Source: Alphaproteobacteria bacterium (GTDB lineage Bacteria > Pseudomonadota > Alphaproteobacteria > Micropepsales > Micropepsaceae). Taken from it: a stretch of DNA of 64,000 nt. The position numbers and the translations under genes were made by a program. Positions 57,776-64,000 of the stretch are shown piece by piece; the stretch's first letter is position 1; each line of letters begins with the position of its first letter. The DNA lies in assembly GCA_013389115.1 (NCBI GenBank), contig JACADY010000039.1, forward strand, positions 1 to 64,000. The letters run 5' to 3'. The notes under the pieces are model-generated. The model did not search any database and was not told where the DNA came from. It saw only the letters and a list, made by a program, of their open reading frames with translations.

Positions 57776-59173
57776 TTAACGCGTTTGCGAGGCAAGCGCC
57801 TCGACGACAACATTCATTCGGCTGCTGTTCGAGCCCTTGACCATGAAGACATCGCCCGCGCGCGCTTCGGCGGCGACGAGCGGCGCAAGATCGGCCGAGG
57901 TCTGGCCATAGGCGCCGCGCATTGAGGCTGGCAGCGCCTCCCACAAATGCGCCATGCGCGGCCCGCACAGGAAAACGAGTTGGGTGCCGGCCGCGCGCAA
58001 AGGTTGGACGATCGCGGCATGAAACGCCGCTTCCTCGCGGCCAAGCTCCAGCATGTCACCGAGCACCGCGATGCGCCGGCCGCCCTCGCCCGCAGGCGCA
58101 TTCCCAAGCAACGCGATCGCCGCCCGCATCGAGGCGGGATTGGCGTTATAGCTTTCATCGATCACCGTGAAGCTGCCCTGTGGCACGCTGACGCTGAGCT
58201 GCCTTCCCCGACCCTTGAGCGCTTCAAACGCGGTGAAGGACTGCGCCGCCGCCTGCGCATCGGCGCCGAGCGCCTTTGCCAGCAACAGCACGCCCAGCGA
58301 GTTCATCGCCAGATGCAGGCCCGGCGCGCCGACGATAAAGCTGAGCCGCTCACCGAAGAATGAAGCCGTCACCCGTGTCTGCTCGGGCTCAAGCCCGGCA
58401 TCCAACAGCCGAGCCTCGCAATCGACATGCGTGCCAAAGCTCCAGATATGCCCGGCCGCGGAGCGCTCCGCATGGCCGCGCAACCGTTCATACTGGCTGT
58501 TGTCGCGATTGAGCACCGCCGTGCCTTGCGGCGCGAGCCCGGCGAAGATCTCGCCCTTGGCATCGCCGATCGCCTCGACATTGGCGAAATGTTCAAGATG
58601 AACGGGCTCGACCGTCGTCACGATGGCGGCATGCGGCCGTGTCAAGACCGATAACGGCGTGATCTCCCCGGCATGGTTCATGCCGATCTCGAAGACACCA
58701 AAGCGGCTCGTGCGCGGCATGCGCGCCAGTGTGAGCGGCACGCCGAAATGATTGTTGTAGGAGGCGACCGCCGCATGGGTTTCGCCCTGGCGCGAGAGCG
58801 CCTGGCGCAGCGCTTCCTTGGTGCTCGTCTTGCCGACGCTGCCCGTCACCGCCGCGATCCGCGCAAGGCTGCGCGCCCGTGCCGCGCGGCCAAGCGCCTC
58901 AAGCCCCGCGAAACTGTCGCCGACAAGCGCCAGAAGCTCCTTGGGCACACCCGGCACGGCCCGCATCGCAAGCACGCCCGCCGCCCCCTTCGCCACCGCC
59001 TCGGCGGCAAACTCATGGCCGTCCCGCGCCTCGCCCATGAGTGCGATGAAAAGGTCGCCGGGCTCGATCGTGCGCGTATCGATGGAGACGCCCTTTGCCT
59101 CCCACGACCCGCCGATCTGCGCGCCGGTGGCCGCAGCGATCTCCGCCGAGGTCCAAAGCATGGGCCGGGTCAT
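57776..59173 (-). CDS. murF: UDP-MurNAc-tripeptide--D-alanyl-D-alanine ligase
   Basis: Adds the D-Ala-D-Ala dipeptide made by Ddl. 465 aa. ATP site [43 protein letters not shown] and [15 protein letters not shown]. Overlaps murE by four bases. Confidence 0.96.
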   Translation of the reverse strand: MTRPMLWTSAEIAAATGAQIGGSWEAKGVSIDTRTIEPGDLFIALMGEARDGHEFAAEAVAKGAAGVLAMRAVPGVPKELLALVGDSFAGLEALGRAARARSLARIAAVTGSVGKTSTKEALRQALSRQGETHAAVASYNNHFGVPLTLARMPRTSRFGVFEIGMNHAGEITPLSVLTRPHAAIVTTVEPVHLEHFANVEAIGDAKGEIFAGLAPQGTAVLNRDNSQYERLRGHAERSAAGHIWSFGTHVDCEARLLDAGLEPEQTRVTASFFGERLSFIVGAPGLHLAMNSLGVLLLAKALGADAQAAAQSFTAFEALKGRGRQLSVSVPQGSFTVIDESYNANPASMRAAIALLGNAPAGEGGRRIAVLGDMLELGREEAAFHAAIVQPLRAAGTQLVFLCGPRMAHLWEALPASMRGAYGQTSADLAPLVAAEARAGDVFMVKGSNSSRMNVVVEALASQTR

Positions 59174-60627
59174 GCCTGGCCTCCCTGGGCCCGCAAGGCC
59201 GCGCGCGCCTCTTCGAGGTCATTGAATGGCAATATCTCGCGCCCGATGATCTGCCCCGTCTCGTGGCCCTTGCCCGCGATGACGAGCACATCGCCTGCGC
59301 GCAACTCATCGATGACCGCATGGATGGCCCGGGCGCGGTCGGCGATTTCCCGTGCAGAAGGGGCGCCGGCGAGCACCGCCGCGCGGATCAGCGCAGGGTC
59401 TTCCGAGCGCGGATTGTCGTCCGTCACCACAACCGCATCGGCCAGCAGCGCGGCCGCCCGCCCCATCATGGGCCGCTTGCCCGGATCGCGATCGCCGCCG
59501 CAGCCAAAGACGATATGGAGCCGCCGCTCGGTATGCGGGCGAAGGCTCTTCAGCACTGTCTCAATGGCATCGGGCGTATGGGCTTAGTCTATGAAGACGG
59601 GCGCGCCCGCCGCCGTCACACCGGCAAGCTCCAGCCGTCCGGGCGCGCCCTGCAAGCCCGCCAGCGCCGCGAAGACCTTTTCGGCATCCCCGCCAAGCCC
59701 GATGGCGAAGGCCGCCGCGACGAGCGCATTGCCCGCCTGGAATAGTCCGGGCAGCGGCAGCGGAACCTCAAAGACGCGGCCCGCGTGCAACAGGCGCAGG
59801 TCCTGCCCGCGCAAGTGCGGCCGCTGCGCGAGCAGCTTCAGATCATCGCCCGCCGCGCCCACCGTGACGACCCGGTGACCCATGCCGCGCGACACCGCCT
59901 CGAAGGCGTCCGCATGGGCGCCGTCGCGGTTGATGACGGCAAGCCCGCCCCGCGGCAGCACATCGGCGAAGAGCCGGATTTTCGCCGCCCGGTAATCCTC
60001 GAAGGTCGGGTGATAGTCCATGTGATCGCGGGTGAGGTTGGTGAACCCCGCCGCCTTCAGGCGCACGCCATCGACCCTGAACTGGGCAAGGCCATGGCTC
60101 GAAGCTTCAAGCGCCAGATGCTCGACCCCGCTATCCTTCAAGGTCGCAAGCACCCGGTGCAGAAGAACGGGGTCGGGCGTCGTGTGGCCAAGCGGAACGG
60201 TGCCGTCAGGCCCCACGACCCCCAGTGTGCCAAGGCTCGCGGCGCGATAGCCAAGCGCCATCCAGATCTGCCGGGTGAAGGCGGCAACCGAGGTCTTGCC
60301 GTTGGTGCCCGTGACGGCGGCGATCGCCTCGGGCTGGCCTGCATAGAACCGTGCGGCGAGTTCGGCGAGCCGCCGGCGCGGATTGTCGCTGCGCACGAAC
60401 ACGGCGCGGGCCAGCACATCCCCCGCGATGACGGGATCGCCGAGCACCGCGACGGCCCCGCGCGCGAGCGCATCGGCGATGAAGCTGCGCCCTTCGACCT
60501 TGGTGCCGGCAAGCGCAGCGAAGAGATAGCCCGGCATGATCTGGCGGCTGTCCGCCGATAGACCTTTGACGTCTATGCCGGGCGGGACGGCCGCGTCTCC
60601 TGTCAGGTCGCGCAGCATCATGGGCAT
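59170..60627 (-). pseudogene. murE: UDP-MurNAc-tripeptide synthetase MurE, frame interrupted by TAA at codon 348
   Basis: Adds meso-diaminopimelate; the DNPR motif ([11 protein letters not shown]) marks the DAP type. Read through, 485 aa in one frame. ATP site AVTGTNGKTSVAAF, TTPDPVLLHR, EASSHGL and LTRDHMDYH lie before the break; TAA (59584-59586) falls in [17 protein letters not shown], where MurE proteins have an invariant Tyr (VDYAHTPD). TAC to TAA is one change. The C-terminal domain with the DAP site follows the stop. Start ATG at 60627 forms TGATG with the ftsI stop. Confidence 0.93.
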
Positions 60628-62315
60628 CACCGGTCGCTCTGCGCCGCCATTTGGGTGGCGCCGTCCGTTACTTCGAGAGGAATGGGTTCAGGCCGCACCC
60701 CGAGCAGCGGCCCAATTCGGGACACCACCTTGCCTGTCGTTGGCGCAGCTGTCCATCCAGCGGTCGCGTATCCATGCGTTTCTTCTGTCCCTTGAGGCTC
60801 ATCGAGAATGATGAGCACGAGATAGCGCGGAGAAAGCGCCGGAAATACGCCGATAAATGACGAAATGAGTGACTTTTCGTCATAGCCGCCGCCGACCGCC
60901 TTCTCGGCCGTGCCGGTCTTGCCGCCGACGGGATAGCCGGGCACATCGGCCTGGCCACCCGTACCCTCCGTGACCGCCCGGCGCAGCAGCGTGCGCATTT
61001 CCGCGCTCACGTTTTCAGACACCACCCGGCGCACCGGAACGCCGGTGCCCGCCGGCCGCTTGAGCAGCGTCGGCGCAATGTAAAGACCGCCATTGGCGAC
61101 GGCCGCGAAGGCGGCTGCCGTTTGAATGGGACTGACGGCGATGCCGTGCCCATAAGAGACTGTCATCGTTGTGACATCGCCCCATTTTTGCGGCAGCAGC
61201 GGCGCGCCCACTTCGGGCAGCTCGATCGGCGCGGGCTTGAACATGCCAAAGAGATCGAAATAGATCTGTTGCCGGCTCGCGCCGATATCCATCGCCATAT
61301 GCGCGGTGCCGATATTGGAGGAATACTCGAAAATCTCCGTCACCGTCAGGGGATGCGTCTTCGGCTTGTAGTCGTGGATGGTGAAGCGGCCGATCCTGAT
61401 CGGCTTGCGCACGTCATAGGTTGAATTGATCGTGACCACACCCGCATCCAGCGCCATCGCGGTGGTCATCGCCTTGAAGGTCGAGCCCATCTCATAAACG
61501 CCGAGCGAGGCGCGATTGAACATGCGCGCCTTGGTGTCTTCGTCTGCGTTGTTGGGGTCATAGTTGGGCGCGTTAGGGTCGAAGTCGGGCAGCGACGCCA
61601 TGCCGAGGACCTCGCCCGTGTGAATATCGAGCACGATGCCGGCCGCGGCTTCGGCGCTGAAAGTCTCGATCGCGCTTGCAAGCTCGTCTTCGAGCACGTG
61701 CTGCACCCGCAGGTCGATCGACAGCGTCACGGGCTCTCCGCCCCGCTTTGGATCGCGCAAAGTGGTGTCGAGCGAGGCTTCAACCCCCGCAATGCCCCGA
61801 TTGTCGAGATTGACATAGCCCAGGAGATGAGCGGCGCTGTGCCCGTTGGGATAGACGCGCCGCTGCTCGCGCTTCACCGCAAGCCCTGCGATCCCGAGCG
61901 CGCGGACGCTTGCATATTGCCTGGGCGTCAGATCACGCTTGATCCACTCGAAGGCCGCGCCGGAGGAAAGCTTCTGCTCCAGTTCGACGACATCAAGCTC
62001 GGGCAGCACGCGCGCCAGCTCCTGCGCGGCCTCTTTGGGGTCCCAGATATGGCGCGTATCGGCATAGAGCGCATCGACCGGAACATTTGTCGCAAGGATG
62101 CGCCCGTTGCGGTCGACGATGTCGGCGCGCTCCAGCACCGGCACCTCAAGCTGGCTCACCCGCTCGCGCGAGGGCGTTTCCTCATCGATGGCAAGCCACA
62201 AAAGCCGCCCGCCGATCACGGCATAGGCGGCAAGCATGAAGAGGCCGGCAATGGCGAGCCTGATCCGGACGAAGGGGGGACCTTCCCCTTTATCGCGGCG
62301 GGAGGTGCGGCTCAT
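60627..62315 (-). CDS. ftsI: Peptidoglycan DD-transpeptidase FtsI (PBP3)
   Basis: Septal transpeptidase, class B PBP. 562 aa from the ATG at 62315: one N-terminal transmembrane helix (about residues 17-40), the pedestal domain (RADIVDRNGRILATNV, YPNGHSAAHLLGYV), then the catalytic domain with SxxK in GSTFKAMT, SxN in YSSNIGTAH and KTG in GGKTGTAEK. Overlaps ftsL by four bases. Confidence 0.96.
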   Translation of the reverse strand: MSRTSRRDKGEGPPFVRIRLAIAGLFMLAAYAVIGGRLLWLAIDEETPSRERVSQLEVPVLERADIVDRNGRILATNVPVDALYADTRHIWDPKEAAQELARVLPELDVVELEQKLSSGAAFEWIKRDLTPRQYASVRALGIAGLAVKREQRRVYPNGHSAAHLLGYVNLDNRGIAGVEASLDTTLRDPKRGGEPVTLSIDLRVQHVLEDELASAIETFSAEAAAGIVLDIHTGEVLGMASLPDFDPNAPNYDPNNADEDTKARMFNRASLGVYEMGSTFKAMTTAMALDAGVVTINSTYDVRKPIRIGRFTIHDYKPKTHPLTVTEIFEYSSNIGTAHMAMDIGASRQQIYFDLFGMFKPAPIELPEVGAPLLPQKWGDVTTMTVSYGHGIAVSPIQTAAAFAAVANGGLYIAPTLLKRPAGTGVPVRRVVSENVSAEMRTLLRRAVTEGTGGQADVPGYPVGGKTGTAEKAVGGGYDEKSLISSFIGVFPALSPRYLVLIILDEPQGTEETHGYATAGWTAAPTTGKVVSRIGPLLGVRPEPIPLEVTDGATQMAAQSDR

Positions 62316-62689
62316 GGCGTCTGCCTTGCCGACACGGTGAGGAGGCGGCCGCCCGCCGCTTCGGGCGCCTGTACCAGTGGAGAGGAGGACGAAGAGGACG
62401 TTGGCGATACCTCGTCTCTGAACGGGATGTCCTCGATCGACAGCATTTGCGTTGCCGACACGGTTTGCAGGCCAAGGTGGCGCTCGTTCAGCTCCTGCAG
62501 GCGCGCAGGCCGCACCAGCAGCGTCCACTCGGCGTTTAACACCTCGATCGTCTCCTGTTCTGCGGCGATCTCGCTAGCCGTGTGGCGCAATTGGGCCTGT
62601 AGGTCTCGCGTCTCGTTCGTGATCTTGTAGAGCCCGAAACAGATCGCGATGGTCAGCGACAGCATGAGGAAATTGAGAACGCGGATCAT
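62312..62689 (-). CDS. ftsL: Cell division protein FtsL
   Basis: 125 aa bitopic protein: short N-terminus, one transmembrane helix (about residues 4-22), then a leucine-zipper-like coiled coil ([29 protein letters not shown]) and a Ser-rich tail. Its position between rsmH and ftsI, with 4-bp overlaps on both sides, supports the call more than sequence similarity, which is weak in this family. Confidence 0.92.
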   Translation of the reverse strand: MIRVLNFLMLSLTIAICFGLYKITNETRDLQAQLRHTASEIAAEQETIEVLNAEWTLLVRPARLQELNERHLGLQTVSATQMLSIEDIPFRDEVSPTSSSSSSPLVQAPEAAGGRLLTVSARQTP

Positions 62690-63666
62690 GCAACACCTCC
62701 AATGGACGCAAGGCCGGCAAAGGCAAGATCGAAGGGATGGGAGGGCGCCGCCGTACGCATGGCTGCGCGCAATTTGGCCGAACGCGCCCGGGGATTGATC
62801 GCAAGCTCACGCGCCGAGGCGGTGACGGGCTTGCGCGTGAGGAGCGTAAAGGAAGGGGCAAGGCTGGCCTCGCCCTGCGGGAGATGGCGCGAACCTTGGG
62901 GGCCACGGCCGGACCGCGCCGTCAGAAACAGTTTCGCCACCCGGTCCTCGAGCGAATGAAAGGTGACGACGATGAGCTTGCCTGCCGCCTTCAACAGGCG
63001 CTCGGCCGCGCACAAGGCCTTGGCAAGCTCTTCCAGCTCATGGTTGACCGCGATCCTCAGCGCTTGGAACGTTCGCGTCGCGGGATGGAGGGGACCGCCC
63101 TTGCCCACCGCCCGCGCAACGATCTGCGCAAGGACGCGTGTGTGCGTGATGGGCGCCTCCGCCCGCGCCGCGACGATGGCGCGCGCAACCGCCCGCGACC
63201 GGCGCTCCTCGCCGTATAGGAAGATGAGATCGGCGAGTTCGGCTTCGCTCAAGCGGTTGACGAGATCCGCCGCGCTCGGCCCTGAACGCGACATGCGCAT
63301 GTCAAGCGGGCCGTCGGCCTGGAACGAGAACCCGCGCATGGGGTCATCGAGCTGGGGCGAGGAGACGCCGATATCGAGCACGACGCCATCGACGCTGGCG
63401 ATGCCCTGCGCCGCAAGAAGGTCCTCCATCTCGGAGAAGCGACCCTCCATGAGCACGAGCCGCCCCATGGCGCTTGCCTCGAGCGCCCGGCCCGCCGCGA
63501 TCGCGTCGGGGTCCTGGTCGATCGCATAGACGCGCGCGGCGCCAGCCTGCAGGATCGCACGCGTATAGCCCCCGCGCCCGAAAGTGCCATCGACAAAGAT
63601 GCCGCCATCGCATGGGCCGAGCGCCGCCAGCACTTCATCGAGAAGCACAGGGATATGAGCGCTCAT
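62686..63666 (-). CDS. rsmH: 16S rRNA (cytosine1402-N4)-methyltransferase
   Basis: Methylates C1402 of 16S rRNA. 326 aa. [13 protein letters not shown] at the start, SAM motif [50 protein letters not shown], and INHELEEL-type segment ([11 protein letters not shown]) with [10 protein letters not shown] near the end. Overlaps mraZ by four bases. Confidence 0.96.
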   Translation of the reverse strand: MSAHIPVLLDEVLAALGPCDGGIFVDGTFGRGGYTRAILQAGAARVYAIDQDPDAIAAGRALEASAMGRLVLMEGRFSEMEDLLAAQGIASVDGVVLDIGVSSPQLDDPMRGFSFQADGPLDMRMSRSGPSAADLVNRLSEAELADLIFLYGEERRSRAVARAIVAARAEAPITHTRVLAQIVARAVGKGGPLHPATRTFQALRIAVNHELEELAKALCAAERLLKAAGKLIVVTFHSLEDRVAKLFLTARSGRGPQGSRHLPQGEASLAPSFTLLTRKPVTASARELAINPRARSAKLRAAMRTAAPSHPFDLAFAGLASIGGVA

Positions 63667-64000
63667 GGCAGCACCGAGGGCGGCATGAAATCAGGATCGG
63701 GCAGTTGCTCGCTGAGGCGCGCCGCCTCCGCGCGCCAAGCTTCGTCCCGCTCGGCATGGGCGGCCGGGTTCCACATCTCGAAGCGGCTGCCCGCGCCCAC
63801 GAAGTGAACCTGCCCGTTGATCCCGGCAAAACTCGCCAGCGCCTCGGGCAGGCTGATGCGGCCTTCGGGATCCATGCTGATCTCGAAGCTGCCGCCGAAA
63901 TAGGCCTGCTGCAGCGCCCGGCGCTGATCGGTCGTGATGGTGAGTTCGGCGATCTGGCGATGGATCGCCGCCATGCGCTCGGCCGTAAAGGCTTCAAGGC
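63663..64000 (-). CDS. mraZ: Transcriptional regulator MraZ, 5' end outside the window
   Basis: DNA-binding regulator at the head of the dcw cluster. The frame remains open to the right edge, so the N-terminus and its promoter are missing. The visible 111 residues contain [19 protein letters not shown], the AbrB-like half [42 protein letters not shown] and [19 protein letters not shown]. An internal ATG at 63974 is not the true start, because the sequence before it is also MraZ-like. Confidence 0.93.
   Translation of the reverse strand, partial: LEAFTAERMAAIHRQIAELTITTDQRRALQQAYFGGSFEISMDPEGRISLPEALASFAGINGQVHFVGAGSRFEMWNPAAHAERDEAWRAEAARLSEQLPDPDFMPPSVLP

Noticed and set aside
60750-62315. 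ftsI longer start at 62528
   Set aside because: The extra 71 codons overlap ftsL and lack homology; the ATG at 62315 overlaps the ftsL stop in the pattern of its neighbours.

Overview
The window is GC-rich, densely coded chromosomal DNA from an alphaproteobacterium. The evidence is: a circularly permuted two-piece tmRNA gene with an ANDN-type tag, an alphaproteobacterial SspB next to fumC and a DUF4169 gene, an hflK-hflC-degP block, and a division/cell-wall cluster in the order mraZ-rsmH-ftsL-ftsI-murE-murF-mraY-murD-ftsW-murG-murC-murB-ddl-ftsQ-ftsA-ftsZ followed by lpxC, bamD, recN and ligA. The MurE DNPR motif predicts meso-DAP peptidoglycan. I cannot fix the genus; the CYP153-type P450 suggests a lineage able to oxidise hydrocarbons. 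No phage, plasmid, transposase or CRISPR array is visible.

Layout. 1-6304 (minus strand): miaA, then the ilvB-ilvN branched-chain amino-acid genes behind a leader-peptide attenuator, two small secreted proteins, ilvC, and a GFA-family gene running off the left edge. 6329-9591 (plus): serB, a hairpin-rich spacer, a CYP153-type P450 and a VOC protein. 9664-13609 (minus): hflK-hflC-degP membrane quality control. 13849-19564: mrp, two paralogous small secreted proteins, an SMP-30 family protein, trmO, and a thyA-GNAT-folA thymidylate/folate operon. 19679-29095: a membrane dipeptidase, the ssrA region, a 4-TM protein/XRE pair with its own operators, an Old Yellow Enzyme next to a MarR-nitroreductase operon, then sspB-fumC-RHH-gst-DUF4169. 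29368-38619: a degenerate glnE homologue divergent from pcrA-prmA, a small conserved protein, a pepP-like peptidase and a VOC protein. 38768-64000 (almost all minus): ligA, recN, bamD, an XRE regulator (plus), lpxC, and the full dcw cluster running off the right edge at mraZ.

The most striking result is that four housekeeping genes (thyA, ligA, ftsA, murE) each contain one in-frame stop at a position where the family continues without a gap, with excellent homology on both sides. TAG is the normal terminator of many other genes here, so code reassignment is unlikely. If each is a single substitution, all four are G:C to T:A transversions, so damaged-template or sequencing artefact is the leading explanation, with a mutator or suppressor strain as the alternative. 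Other points worth attention are a GlnE homologue that has lost the catalytic aspartate motifs, the compact tmRNA tag with a duplicated downstream hairpin, three promoters with readable operators or attenuators, and a family of roughly 100-bp two-hairpin repeats, two copies of which supply the stop codon of the adjacent gene.
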